Source: an uncultured Prevotellaceae bacterium
GTDB taxonomy: Bacteria; Bacteroidota; Bacteroidia; Bacteroidales; Bacteroidaceae
Assembly: GCA_949295905.1 (NCBI GenBank)
Contig: CASFNA010000016.1
Span: 1 to 64,000 of the forward strand
Length of the DNA stretch: 64,000 bases
Direction: 5' to 3'
A program made the translations under genes and the position numbers. Shown piece after piece: positions 26,279 through 36,105 of the stretch. The notes below the pieces were generated by a model. The model did no database searches. It was not told the origin of the DNA and worked only from the letters and a program-made list of their open reading frames with translations. Position 1 is the stretch's first letter, and each line of letters starts with the position of its first letter.

Positions 26279-27387
26279 CGTTGAAGTTTCTCTCCAGGTT
26301 CAATGTAGTGCAAAGCCATGTCTTTCACTCTTTTCGCAAAGATCTTACGAATCTGTGGTGGTGACATAACTTCAAGTCCTGCACCCATCTGGAGCACACG
26401 ACCGATGAACTCGTTATTCGATTCTATATCAACAGAGAACTCAGCATACTCTCCATCTTCGTATAATCCGTAAGGCTTCACAACCTCGTATGAATGATGC
26501 AGAGGCTTTGTGTCTATTAATTTAAATATATAATGTTCGTGCGCGCGTATAACGATGTGTTCTTTGTTCGGCTGCTCCTTCATGTGGCTCACGCCCACGA
26601 TGTCCTTGAAGAACTCATCATAATAGTGCTCCGGTGCAGGAATATAGTCCACCTTACTCCTCTCACGAGGTTTCTCTTGTATGCGGTCAAGAGCAATGTT
26701 GTACCCGAATTCCGGTTTCCTACCTTCTGCATGACCGAATAAATGCCATCGTCCATTGTACTCTTTCAAGTAATGCGGATGAAATAGTAAGGTTACTTGT
26801 TCCTCGTCGTATGGCTTATATTCTATCTCCATCACCGTTTTGTTGGTAATAGCTTCATAGAGCTGAGGGAGATATTCTATATTGGTTAATATTCGGTCAA
26901 GGCTTGAACTTATCACCTGCTCACCTTTCTGGCGCTTAGCCTTCATGTCGAGCAAGTCCTGACAATCATGGAAGAAGTACTCTAACCATGATTTGGGGAA
27001 GAATCCAGCAGAGTCCTGGCAAAACTTCCAGTACTGACGAAGATTATTGATGACCTTGGCATTACGCATGTCTGCAAGTGGATCATCATCCTTACCAACG
27101 TATCGAAAGCGCTTATTGCGGTTGTTGCCTTCTTCCTCAAAGCACTCGTCAACGCCCTTTTCAAGCTTATCGGCTATAGCTTTCTTTAGTGTGCCAACCA
27201 CCTTCTTCAACTCGCCATACCCTTCGCAATTTGACAAATTAGCAGGAAGTTCTTTTGTTGTCACACCAATATAATCAGCCATAATATCTGCATAACTAAC
27301 CCATCGGTGACTCATAAGCCACCGATAGGTTATCAAAGCAAATTGTGCCTTATAGCTATCTCCGTCAAAGAGGTTCTTGCGTTGCAT
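26242..27387 (-). CDS. WYL-domain transcription regulator
   Basis: A 381-residue protein. A helical N-terminal part of about 150 residues is followed by a WYL domain from about 185 (V-M-E-I-E-Y-K-P-Y ... Y-N-G-R-W-H-L-F-G-H), with W-H-L in place of W-Y-L, and then a C-terminal extension (S-P-P-Q-I-R-K-I-F-A-K-R-V). WYL proteins such as BrxR and CapW control phage-defence loci and bind inverted repeats. The gene starts 2 bp after the 1441-aa gene's stop, so it is third in the operon XRE - NTPase - WYL. It is the best candidate for binding the three GGTTCC-N9-GGAACC palindromes just downstream; that link is inferred. Confidence 0.85.
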   Translation of the reverse strand: MQRKNLFDGDSYKAQFALITYRWLMSHRWVSYADIMADYIGVTTKELPANLSNCEGYGELKKVVGTLKKAIADKLEKGVDECFEEEGNNRNKRFRYVGKDDDPLADMRNAKVINNLRQYWKFCQDSAGFFPKSWLEYFFHDCQDLLDMKAKRQKGEQVISSSLDRILTNIEYLPQLYEAITNKTVMEIEYKPYDEEQVTLLFHPHYLKEYNGRWHLFGHAEGRKPEFGYNIALDRIQEKPRERSKVDYIPAPEHYYDEFFKDIVGVSHMKEQPNKEHIVIRAHEHYIFKLIDTKPLHHSYEVVKPYGLYEDGEYAEFSVDIESNNEFIGRVLQMGAGLEVMSPPQIRKIFAKRVKDMALHYIEPGEKLQRMVPNTEEPFES

Positions 27388-27389
27388 AA

Positions 27390-30300
27390 CTATTCTTCAC
27401 AAGCAGGTCTGATGTTTATAGCAAACCCGAATGGTTTATTGTTTTTAGGATTTATTGTTTCAAAAATATCAAAAATGACCTCTTCGTTATCCCCATAGTC
27501 ATACTGCGTTGGATTACAATTTGGAGCAAATCCGTTATTTTTATCAACAATATAGAAGATAGATTTGTAGCTCACTCTATCACGTTGACTATTAATAAAG
27601 CCATGGAGATTTTTTTTGCTATCTTCTTCAACTGCAATTGATTGCTTTTTTCCAAATTTTGAGAGATCGATTTTACCGACGACTTTTGGCTGAGTTTTTT
27701 CCTCTTTCACAGGTTCTTCCTCTTCAGCTTCCTCTTCAACAAGGTTTTCTGTTGGAACATATGACTTCTCTAAATCTTCAAATGTGGTTTCTGTTTCATC
27801 CTGTTCATCGTATATTTCAGAATATTCATTCACATTTTCGGGTCTAAAATCATACAAGCCAGGTCCACTATACGAGAATCCTAAAACACCACGTAATGTT
27901 TGTCCTTCATCATGAAGGATGTCAAAACCCTTAGCATTGAATGTTACTTCAACTCCACATAGCATTTTAAGTATACCTTTATTGTTATTGATATGATGTA
28001 TTACACCTGTTACGGTATCTGCGTCAGTATCCTTCATGTTCTTGTCAATGATACAATGTATATCATCTCTTTCTCCAAGGTAACATTGAGGCAATACAGT
28101 ACCTTTGTCAAATTTCTTAGCAAAATCTTCTGACTTTCTGAAATATGTTGATGCCAATGAGGTTAATTCCTGGTTTGGAACACCTCTTTTTATTGATTTG
28201 GCACAATAACATACAGCCAAATAGAAGCAAGCATTTAAGTAGCCCCATCCTAACTGACTATTTTCATCATATTGATTTTCCCATTCTTTAAGCAGATCAA
28301 TGGCATCGTCAAGAGAGAAATCTTCAGAGCTATACAATTTGAGCATGAACATGGTTTCGTAGCTCTTTACATCGCCTTTGTTCATTTGGAATTCAAGAAT
28401 CCCTTCAATCTCGTTACGCTCTTGTTTTGTGAGATTTCTATAAGCCCTTCGAGTGTCTCGTTTTGTGGTCTTACTATATACAATCGATTTTAACAGCAAA
28501 TTGCCATAGAACAATTTCTTTTCATCACTCGCACTACCATATAATTTGCGATACTTGTCTATTGATTCAGAATTTCTTCCAACGAGATTTTCATGATATG
28601 CTCTTACGTTTTCATATATGTAATATGAATTCATGATTTGTGTTAATCCTTCATTCTTAAACGCATAGCATATTTGCTCAAACAAATCAAGAACAACGCC
28701 TAACTTTTCCGTGTATTCTGAGAAAACATAATCAGTTTCACAGAAAGAATAGTCGGTTGCCTGAAGTAGTTTTTGACCAAACTCTATAGCTTCTTTAAAC
28801 AGTTGGCTTTCGGCAGCATATCCGTATGGACTTGCAGGGCTTAGCTGAATACTTTTTTCAAAAGCCTCATAAGCCTGCTGAACCCAATCTTCAAGGCAAT
28901 CTCTTATTTCATTAATATCTATTTCTTCAAATTCCTTAGTTTGTATATCTCTTTGGAACATCTTTGCAAGAGCGTTTATCCTTCGGCGAAACAGCATTCC
29001 TTGCATATGATACAAATCAGTATCGTTTGGATTAATGTCAAATGCTTTATGGAGTTGATCCTGAGCATCAACAAATAGTCTATCATCAACCGTAATGAAT
29101 TTGCTCATATTTGCTTTTTCATATAAGAAACGAGCAAAATGGCCTCTAAATACCGCATCTTCGGGAAAGGCTTCAACTAATGAATTGAATAATGACTCTG
29201 CTCTCTCTATATCATCAAGATCCTTGATTAAAAGAGAGAATTTGTTCCTTATGTTAGCTGCTTTATCTTCCAATACTCTATAATCTGCATTTTTTCTTAT
29301 TACAAATACACTATAAAGCATATCTTTGTCATCAGAGCCTAATTCTCCAGCATCTTGGCAAAGAGATATAAATTCTTTTGCAATTTCGGAAATACCTGCT
29401 TCCCAGTTTGATTTATATGCACTGAGAATAAACGTGGAAAATCTATTGTAACGTGGACGCCATATTCCGGTGTTTGATCCGTCAATAGTTTCTTCAACCA
29501 AAAGTTTTTTTATCGCATTAACAGCTTCTGGTTGATAAGACATAATTGAGAACTTCCCATCAACTTTCCATATAGATTTCAGAAGAGTCTGATTTACTCC
29601 AAGGTCAGAATACTTGAATACAAAACCAACGAATGCACAGAACTTTACGAGATTTTCAGGTAACACCTCCATCCATTCTTGCACGTATGTGCCCAAGTTC
29701 TGACTAGTTTCATTATCTCTTAACATCAAAGGAAAATCAACAACGTCAAGGGAGTTACGTTGCTTCTTTTGGAACTCTAATAGGGTGGCATTAAGTCCCA
29801 GTTGTTTGTATTTTTCTTCGAATCTGACTAATTCACTTCCTTTTAAAGATGATTCAAGCAGCACAACGTTTTCTTTTGGCGTGTGATATTGACGAGTATA
29901 TGGTTCAATATAGAAGAAAAGAATTTTCTTTCCCGCATCAGACATCCTTTTTACGAGATAGTCGAATTTTTCTCTTCCAATATGCTTAGATTCTACAATG
30001 GCGAGGATTGGAGTGTTTTCTGTTCGTTCTGATAGCTGACACAGATACTGATCAGTAATACGCAGATTACTGCAATTTTTAATATCAACTACCGTACATG
30101 ACAAGAGACCGCTTTCATCATCTTTTGTTATATCGTATCCCAGTCGTTTAGACAAGGTTGTTGCACCACTACCAGGTCTATGACGTAATGTAAATATTGA
30201 GGTCTTTCGAATTGTTCGTATCAATTCTGTGACCTTTGAACGTACAATTCTGTACAAATCGCGTTGAACATCACATTGTTGTTCCAATTCCTCCCAGGTA

Positions 30301-31715
30301 ATCTCCGCACCAGAGTAAAAATCCCATTGTGGCTTTTTACCTTGATTTTTCGATGGACAATAGAAATCAATACCTGCTGCATGATATCGTTCTCTTGCCT
30401 CAGATATATCTAGCGACTTACCTCTTAACAGAATCTTAGAATTCTCGACCTCTTTGTTTGGCTTAATTTCGTTTAGATGAACCAAAAAATCAGAAAAAGA
30501 TGCTTCAACAAAGAAAACCTTGACTCCAGTATAATCAGCCAATTCCTCAAGCTTTTCTTTATATGTCAAATCGTTTGTGAATGATATGATTTTGCACCTA
30601 TTTGCGACGGCATCCCAATCATCAAATACATCTTCGAGCTTATTAAATAATTTTTCCGTTAAACCAAATGCATTGTTGCTAAAATCAAATATTACATAGT
30701 CTTTGGTTAAGCCTGTTTTCACAAGTTTTGAAAATATTTTTGAAAACAATTTTGGCGTGTTCCTTAGAGTTATTCTTTCGTCAAACCCTCCTAAGTCACT
30801 ACGTCCTTTGGCAAATAACCAATTTATAAGATTTGATGCACCAGTTACTTCACTAAGATTATCTGTGATAATACGTATTGATGATTTCTTGTGAGCTGGC
30901 GCTTGTTCATAAAGACCATCAGACGTTTTTTTGTTTAAATCTACAATGAAGTGCCAGTTTAATCGGAATAAATCTTGAAGTTGCTCCTTACATAACACAT
31001 GTCCATAGTTATCCTGCAAAGACTCTGGAAGAAGCGCAACATAGTATTCATCAATAGACTGTTCCAAATTATTAGTAACGCTATCCAAAACAGAAAAGTC
31101 ATTACTGATTTGAATAGCCTTTTCTATCTCAACACTTGGAGCCATTTCATTCTTTTGAGGAACGTCAAGTGTTGAAAGAAACGAAGAGGCTTCTTCGCTA
31201 ATTAGCCCTTTTAGGTCATTAAAAGCTTTAATAAAGAATGAAGCGCATGATGCAGCTTGAACCTTTTCATCCATAGAAGAGTCCGCTGTGTGCATGACAA
31301 TTTCACTTGATGTATTGTAAAATTCAACCATAGCATCAAGGCAAGTATCAATTTTTACCTTTATTCTTTTAGCTTTCGGAAATTGTCCCGGATTATACAA
31401 TGTCGGGAACGCATAATACATTGTGCTTTTTGCAAGAGCAATAAAGAATGATCCCTCTGGTTCCCTTGGCTGAGGATTTGAAGAGTAATTACAGACCTTA
31501 TTCTCGAAATCAAGGGAAAATGAAGATTCACCCGAAATGATTTTATGAGCTTTGTCTTCTTCTCCTTTAATTCTGAGAGTATCGTGGATAAGAAATTTAC
31601 CGATTAGCTCGATAGACTTTCTCACATGGAAGAAATAATGCTCAAAGTCTCCTTTATTGTAGAAATCTACAGACTTATTATATTGTTCTTTAAGTTGTAT
31701 TTTTATATTCTCCAT
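27390..31715 (-). CDS. Giant SAMD9-like P-loop NTPase with TPR and OB-like domains
   Basis: A 1441-residue multidomain protein. Visible parts: a helical N-terminus of about 60 residues resembling HEPN/DUF4145-like bundles; an alpha/beta region (about 270-420); and a P-loop near residue 515 (R-P-G-S-G-A-T-T) lacking the usual Walker A lysine. A STAND-like helical region follows, then helical repeats of TPR type (about 830-1220). After these comes a beta-rich segment near 1230-1300 (V-T-G-V-I ... L-G-F-S-Y-S-G-P-G-L-Y-D-F), an acidic linker (about 1320-1345) and a final small domain. NTPase, TPR and OB-like end in this order resemble animal antiviral SAMD9 proteins and their bacterial relatives. 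I infer phage defence by sensing and cell shutdown. It lies 3 bp after the XRE gene. Confidence 0.7.
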   Translation of the reverse strand: MENIKIQLKEQYNKSVDFYNKGDFEHYFFHVRKSIELIGKFLIHDTLRIKGEEDKAHKIISGESSFSLDFENKVCNYSSNPQPREPEGSFFIALAKSTMYYAFPTLYNPGQFPKAKRIKVKIDTCLDAMVEFYNTSSEIVMHTADSSMDEKVQAASCASFFIKAFNDLKGLISEEASSFLSTLDVPQKNEMAPSVEIEKAIQISNDFSVLDSVTNNLEQSIDEYYVALLPESLQDNYGHVLCKEQLQDLFRLNWHFIVDLNKKTSDGLYEQAPAHKKSSIRIITDNLSEVTGASNLINWLFAKGRSDLGGFDERITLRNTPKLFSKIFSKLVKTGLTKDYVIFDFSNNAFGLTEKLFNKLEDVFDDWDAVANRCKIISFTNDLTYKEKLEELADYTGVKVFFVEASFSDFLVHLNEIKPNKEVENSKILLRGKSLDISEARERYHAAGIDFYCPSKNQGKKPQWDFYSGAEITWEELEQQCDVQRDLYRIVRSKVTELIRTIRKTSIFTLRHRPGSGATTLSKRLGYDITKDDESGLLSCTVVDIKNCSNLRITDQYLCQLSERTENTPILAIVESKHIGREKFDYLVKRMSDAGKKILFFYIEPYTRQYHTPKENVVLLESSLKGSELVRFEEKYKQLGLNATLLEFQKKQRNSLDVVDFPLMLRDNETSQNLGTYVQEWMEVLPENLVKFCAFVGFVFKYSDLGVNQTLLKSIWKVDGKFSIMSYQPEAVNAIKKLLVEETIDGSNTGIWRPRYNRFSTFILSAYKSNWEAGISEIAKEFISLCQDAGELGSDDKDMLYSVFVIRKNADYRVLEDKAANIRNKFSLLIKDLDDIERAESLFNSLVEAFPEDAVFRGHFARFLYEKANMSKFITVDDRLFVDAQDQLHKAFDINPNDTDLYHMQGMLFRRRINALAKMFQRDIQTKEFEEIDINEIRDCLEDWVQQAYEAFEKSIQLSPASPYGYAAESQLFKEAIEFGQKLLQATDYSFCETDYVFSEYTEKLGVVLDLFEQICYAFKNEGLTQIMNSYYIYENVRAYHENLVGRNSESIDKYRKLYGSASDEKKLFYGNLLLKSIVYSKTTKRDTRRAYRNLTKQERNEIEGILEFQMNKGDVKSYETMFMLKLYSSEDFSLDDAIDLLKEWENQYDENSQLGWGYLNACFYLAVCYCAKSIKRGVPNQELTSLASTYFRKSEDFAKKFDKGTVLPQCYLGERDDIHCIIDKNMKDTDADTVTGVIHHINNNKGILKMLCGVEVTFNAKGFDILHDEGQTLRGVLGFSYSGPGLYDFRPENVNEYSEIYDEQDETETTFEDLEKSYVPTENLVEEEAEEEEPVKEEKTQPKVVGKIDLSKFGKKQSIAVEEDSKKNLHGFINSQRDRVSYKSIFYIVDKNNGFAPNCNPTQYDYGDNEEVIFDIFETINPKNNKPFGFAINIRPACEE

Positions 31716-31718
31716 AAC

Positions 31719-31931
31719 TTAGAAGTTTTGGTTTACTAATAGTTCTCTAATATTCACCTTAAGCAGTTTCGAGATTTTCGCTAACGTCTGCAAGTCCGGT
31801 TGTGAGGTATTCGTACACCACTTACTGACGGTAACAGGATCCTTGCCAAGTTGCTCTGCAAGCCACTTGTTTGTTTGACCTACGTCTGCGAGAACTGCTT
31901 TTAGTCGATTTAGGTTCTTTGGATTTCTCAT
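31719..31931 (-). CDS. XRE-family helix-turn-helix regulator
   Basis: A 70-residue Cro/C1-type DNA-binding protein: W-L-A-E-Q-L-G-K-D-P-V-T-V-S-K-W-C ... P-D-L-Q-T-L-A-K-I-S-K-L-L is a standard HTH. I start at the ATG at 31931 (M-R-N-P-K-N). A GTG at 31955 would lie inside the -7 box. It is the first gene of the three-gene operon and probably controls its own promoter. Confidence 0.85.
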   Translation of the reverse strand: MRNPKNLNRLKAVLADVGQTNKWLAEQLGKDPVTVSKWCTNTSQPDLQTLAKISKLLKVNIRELLVNQNF

Positions 31932-31954
31932 ATTTAATAAATTAACGTTGAGCA

Positions 31955-31962
31955 CAAATTTA
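31955..31962 (-). promoter_or_regulatory. -7 box of the XRE-NTPase-WYL operon
   Basis: TAAATTTG on the minus strand, leaving a leader of about 18 nt before the ATG at 31931. The GGTTCC/GGAACC palindrome is absent here, so this operon is not under the same operator. Confidence 0.55.
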
Positions 31963-31963
31963 C

Positions 31964-32306
31964 TAAATTACATCTTAATAAAAGAAATAATATGCGGTTT
32001 TCTTCAATTTGGGGTGGCAATTTAACATTAACTACTGAAATACACAATAAATTGATGGTAAATTGCAGGATACGTTTTAATATTAACGTGTTTATCCACA
32101 TATGTGTGAAAATATATCACATCCATCCTTGCTCACCCCTTAATAAAACATTTATCAACAGTGTTAAGATGGGTGTGGTAAAACGACTTCTATCCATGCG
32201 TAAGAGTCTCTTGTGCTAAATCAACTGCAATTTATGGTATTATTTTAAAAGATGTTGCTAATTTTGTAGTTTGAAATGTTTTGTATTTATTAAATGGTTC
32301 GATACA
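31964..32306. promoter_or_regulatory. Divergent control region between XRE operon and protease gene
   Basis: An AT-rich 340-bp gap without a supported gene. An inverted repeat, GCAATTTAACATTAA (32017-32031) against TTGATGGTAAATTGC (32052-32066, two mismatches), could bind a dimeric regulator. TAATTTTG at 32259-32266 is a -7 box for the protease gene at 32307. Confidence 0.5.
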
Positions 32307-34892
32307 ATGGGTAAAAGTCATCTGTTTTTAAAGAACGAATTTGGTATCTGCCTTAAGTTTAACCGAACAAGAGGCAGAGATGATGAAGAAGAAACTTTGA
32401 AAGACGAAAAGAATTATTGTCAGCAGAGAGAAAAGCTTCATCGTTGCCGTATTAATTTTGAGCAAGCCTTAGAAGAACGCCATAGCTTACGGAGACAAGA
32501 TGTGGTAAGTGAACATTTTGATATACTGTCTATTGATTTTTTGAAAATTGCAGATAGCACCTTAACAAGACAATATTGCCAAGTCTATGGATTATCCGAG
32601 CTTAATTATTCCAACATGAATCAGACTGTCCTATTTGCTATAGTTGACGAAGATCGATTTAATGATGTTTTTATAACTCAAATTGATTCCTTTTCAACGG
32701 AAGAAAATAATGACAGTACAGAATATAAGCCACTGACTTTGATGGCCGGTTTCAGTTATTGGGATAGTGATTCGATGAAGCCTTTTGGTATTATGAGCGA
32801 TGATGCTCATGATGTACTTCTAGAGTTGGTGGAGAGTTCACCTAGAATAGCGATGAAACATCAAGCTATAGTGAAAGCAATGGAGGAGTATTTAGATCAG
32901 AAGCAGATTCTTTATAAAAGGATAGAATCTGGAATATACCAAATAAACTTCATTTCTAAAGATGATTTGGCTATTTTATTGGATAATTTTGATGTGATAC
33001 AAAGAATTCAATCTTTGTACACTACTCGTGTACGTCCTAATACTTTTGGTGATTTGGAAAGGGTGTCAGATGCAACTCTAAATTTGCTAGAAGGAGCACC
33101 AATTATTGGTGTAATTGATACAGGTGTTCAAAGACTGGCCGTACTAGATCCCATATTGGAACATGATGGACTTGATTTAGTTGATAAGAATACCCCACAT
33201 CCGTATGAGATTGATTTAAGGTCCGATTCAAGTCATGGTACAACTGTTGCAACATTAGCTGCATTCGGAAACAACTTCTATCGTAACATGGATGCTAACG
33301 TAGTTGATGCTGATGCCAAAATCTTTTCTATCAAAGTACAGAGAGGCGAAACTGGACTCGTGAACATCGCTGACATAAAAGAGGCTATCACTATGGCTCA
33401 TCAAAACTATGGCATTCGTATCTTTAATCTTTCAATGTCCGTTCGTGGAAAATTTTATAATCAAGATATTTCTACTTATGCATATATACTTGATGAATTA
33501 GCTTACATATATGATTTGCTGATTTTTATTTCCGTTGGTAATCTTAGTGAAGAGGATATTAAGAATATGCAGATTATTGCTGCTAATCCTAATACGAGTG
33601 AAAGAGTTAAGCGTTTTCTGAAATATCCGAATCATTATTATAATCCCTTCATTTCGATAGAAGAAACAGAGTGTCACGACGGCGAGTGTATGAATCTTTG
33701 TGAACCTAGTGAAAGCATGAACAATATGTCTGTTGGTGCTATTGCTGAAAGTTATAATATTAATCACGGTAATTATGGATTGAGTTTGGGGTGTGAGTTT
33801 CCTGCTTATTATTCGCGTAAATATCACATAGACTACAATTCGTTGATTAATGGCACTCGTTTCAAGAACAACCAAAAAAATAAGAATCTCTTTAAGCCAG
33901 ATATTGTTATGCCTGGTGGTGACCAATTGGATGTTGAGTCACGCATGCTAGTTTTAGCACCGAGAATAGATGGAACAGGCCTGAAAATAGAACAAAACTC
34001 TGGAACGAGTTACGCAACTCCATTAGCAGCTAATATTGCAGCTAAGATTGTTAGTAAATATCCTAACCTAAATATGCAATCAGTGAAGGCTTTGATGATT
34101 AATAGTGCAGAACCGATTAAAAAGTATTATCTCGAAGAGACTATCGATGAATTGAAATTTTTGGATAATAATTCATATCCCTATGTTGATAGTAACGAGA
34201 AAACTCTTTTATCCCAAAAGTATAGTGCAGAACGATTATCCAAGTATATTTCTGGTCATGGTGTGCCTAACATTTCTAAGTGTATAGATTCAGACGATAA
34301 TCGTTGTACGTTTGTTATTGAAGATACAATAGCTTTCGATAGTCACAAGGTTGTTAATCTGAATATCCCTAATTATTTACTTCAATACTCAAAGAAAGGT
34401 GTATTATTAACTTTAACTGCTACACTTTGCTATAAGTTTAATCCTAAACGGGCTGATGTATTATCTTATTGCCCAATTCATATTGCTTTTAACTTTGGAA
34501 ATAGTATGAATCATGATGAACCAAGAAAGAATGCAGAGGAATATGCAAGTAAAAGAGCCTCTGACGATAAGGATAGAATGGCAATAAAGTCTAGCGTAGG
34601 TTCATGGTCTGATGATTTTTACCCTGTATCAAGTAAAATATTCTCAAATGTACAGAAGATGAGTTTAAATATTAGCCGTGATGAAATAGAAAAGATTCGT
34701 AATCAGATATCTATTATTTTTCGATGCACAGGTCGTGAGTATTTAGAAGGCACAAATCATCCATTCTCATTTGTGCTGACGATTGAACAAAAACATTCTG
34801 CAGAATTGGATGGGAACAGTTTATACGATAGTTTGGAGCAAGTCAATATAGTGGAAGCTATTGCTCAGGCTGCTCTTGAAGCAGAACTATAA
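32307..34892 (+). CDS. Subtilisin-type (S8) serine protease, IetS-like
   Basis: An 861-residue intracellular S8 protease; no signal peptide. I start at the ATG at 32307 (M-G-K-S-H-L-F-L-K-N), which gives the family's usual N-terminus. The triad is visible: Asp271 (I-G-V-I-D-T-G), His310 (S-S-H-G-T-T-V-A) and Ser568 (S-G-T-S-Y-A-T-P). About 280 residues follow the protease domain. Paired with an AAA+ ATPase, such proteases form IetAS, known as a plasmid toxin-antitoxin/exclusion pair and as a phage-defence system. Here the partner lies convergently on the other strand, which is atypical. The protease is probably the effector. Confidence 0.85.
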   Translation: MGKSHLFLKNEFGICLKFNRTRGRDDEEETLKDEKNYCQQREKLHRCRINFEQALEERHSLRRQDVVSEHFDILSIDFLKIADSTLTRQYCQVYGLSELNYSNMNQTVLFAIVDEDRFNDVFITQIDSFSTEENNDSTEYKPLTLMAGFSYWDSDSMKPFGIMSDDAHDVLLELVESSPRIAMKHQAIVKAMEEYLDQKQILYKRIESGIYQINFISKDDLAILLDNFDVIQRIQSLYTTRVRPNTFGDLERVSDATLNLLEGAPIIGVIDTGVQRLAVLDPILEHDGLDLVDKNTPHPYEIDLRSDSSHGTTVATLAAFGNNFYRNMDANVVDADAKIFSIKVQRGETGLVNIADIKEAITMAHQNYGIRIFNLSMSVRGKFYNQDISTYAYILDELAYIYDLLIFISVGNLSEEDIKNMQIIAANPNTSERVKRFLKYPNHYYNPFISIEETECHDGECMNLCEPSESMNNMSVGAIAESYNINHGNYGLSLGCEFPAYYSRKYHIDYNSLINGTRFKNNQKNKNLFKPDIVMPGGDQLDVESRMLVLAPRIDGTGLKIEQNSGTSYATPLAANIAAKIVSKYPNLNMQSVKALMINSAEPIKKYYLEETIDELKFLDNNSYPYVDSNEKTLLSQKYSAERLSKYISGHGVPNISKCIDSDDNRCTFVIEDTIAFDSHKVVNLNIPNYLLQYSKKGVLLTLTATLCYKFNPKRADVLSYCPIHIAFNFGNSMNHDEPRKNAEEYASKRASDDKDRMAIKSSVGSWSDDFYPVSSKIFSNVQKMSLNISRDEIEKIRNQISIIFRCTGREYLEGTNHPFSFVLTIEQKHSAELDGNSLYDSLEQVNIVEAIAQAALEAEL

Positions 34893-34900
34893 TTTAAATT

Positions 34901-34956
34901 TAAACGATAAAAGGGTTGGCATTAGCTAATCCTTTTATCGTTTAAGAGTTTTTTCC
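34901..34956. terminator. Shared bidirectional terminator of the protease/ATPase pair
   Basis: A perfect 14-bp stem (TAAACGATAAAAGG and complement, 34901-34914 and 34931-34944) followed by a T-rich run. The ATPase stop codon lies in the loop, so this hairpin ends both convergent genes. Confidence 0.85.
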
Positions 34957-35911
34957 AAATATTAGTTCGAATAATATTGTCATTATATCCATCTAATATA
35001 TTTCGTTTGATTGCATTAAGCAAAGCGCGTTTTATAACGTAGTAGGACAAATTTCTACATTCGCTATTGATAATGTTTTCTTTGACTTGTTCATTGTCAA
35101 AGACGAACCGATCTTTAATCGTATATTGGATAAGAGCATGTACCTGTTCAGAGTTTGGTAAATCCATCTTAATAGATAAATCAAACCTTCTAATAAGGGC
35201 TTCATCTATCATTTGTAATTGATTAGTAGCTGCAATGATGATAGTATCTTGACTTACAAAATCAAATAGTTGTAATATGGTATTTACAACCCGTTTCATT
35301 TCGCCATGATCTTGATCGTAATCTCTTATTTTCCCTAAGCTGTCAAACTCATCAAGCAAAACAATAGCTTTTTCCTGAACTGCAGTCTTAAATATTTGAG
35401 TGAGATTTTTGCTTGTTTCTCCTAGTCTCGATGAAATGACTGTACCCAAATTGACTATAATCAGTGGACGATTCAATTCGCCAGCTAATACATAGGCACT
35501 TAATGTCTTTCCACATCCTGATGGGCCATGAAGCAATATCTTATTGGATACTGGAATATCCATTTGGACAAGAGCCTCAGTTTGTTGTCTTTCCTTGATA
35601 AAATATTCAAATTCCTCACGAACATCTTGCGTACAAACTAAATCCTTCATTGTAAATGAAGACGTTACTGTCTGTAAAATATACTCGTCAGCTTTGTAGT
35701 CAAAATGCTTATTTAGTCGATATTCTTTTAGTTTTCCCAATGAATTCTCTCTATCAGAATCTTTAATGATAGATAGGATTTCAGTTGCAAATTTGCCTCT
35801 GTTATTTTGTTGAGAATATTCTACATACTGATACAACAAATCTCGCAAACGAGCATTGTCATTTGCTAAGGCAAATTTTGCTATTTGCTTGATGTAATCA
35901 GCCTGCTTCAT
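34922..35911 (-). CDS. AAA+ ATPase, IetA-like partner of the S8 protease
   Basis: A 329-residue AAA+ protein with a helical N-terminal region of about 100 residues. Walker A G-P-S-G-C-G-K-T is near residue 128, Walker B I-V-L-L-D-E-F-D near 187, sensor 1 A-A-T-N-Q near 228 and an R-R-F-D arginine-finger motif near 241. A short lid domain follows. In IetAS systems the ATPase restrains or feeds the protease. Here the two genes converge on one terminator. Its promoter (35936-35966) is well formed. Confidence 0.85.
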   Translation of the reverse strand: MKQADYIKQIAKFALANDNARLRDLLYQYVEYSQQNNRGKFATEILSIIKDSDRENSLGKLKEYRLNKHFDYKADEYILQTVTSSFTMKDLVCTQDVREEFEYFIKERQQTEALVQMDIPVSNKILLHGPSGCGKTLSAYVLAGELNRPLIIVNLGTVISSRLGETSKNLTQIFKTAVQEKAIVLLDEFDSLGKIRDYDQDHGEMKRVVNTILQLFDFVSQDTIIIAATNQLQMIDEALIRRFDLSIKMDLPNSEQVHALIQYTIKDRFVFDNEQVKENIINSECRNLSYYVIKRALLNAIKRNILDGYNDNIIRTNIWKKLLNDKRIS

Positions 35912-35935
35912 AATGAATTTATTTTCTTTAATTTA

Positions 35936-35966
35936 CAAAATTAGGCAATTTAGTCGAATTACCAAA
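35936..35966 (-). promoter_or_regulatory. Promoter of the AAA+ ATPase gene
   Basis: Minus strand: TTTG at 35963-35966, a 19-bp spacer, TAATTTTG at 35936-35943. This is a full match to the Bacteroidetes -33/-7 pattern. The protease gene has the same TAATTTTGTA box. Confidence 0.75.
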
Positions 35967-36105
35967 ATTTTGGAAGATTGAAAAGGATAATTTAACAAGA
36001 GATCAATTTCAACATCAACTTTATAGAATCTGTTTGCATTAACATCATATCGCAATTTATGAAAATAAGTATTTCCCTCATTTGTTTTATTGATGTCTTT
36101 TCTTC

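Noticed and set aside
31992-32219. 75-codon plus-strand frame in the divergent control region
   Set aside because: Translation lacks any domain, and the stretch carries inverted repeats and promoters instead.
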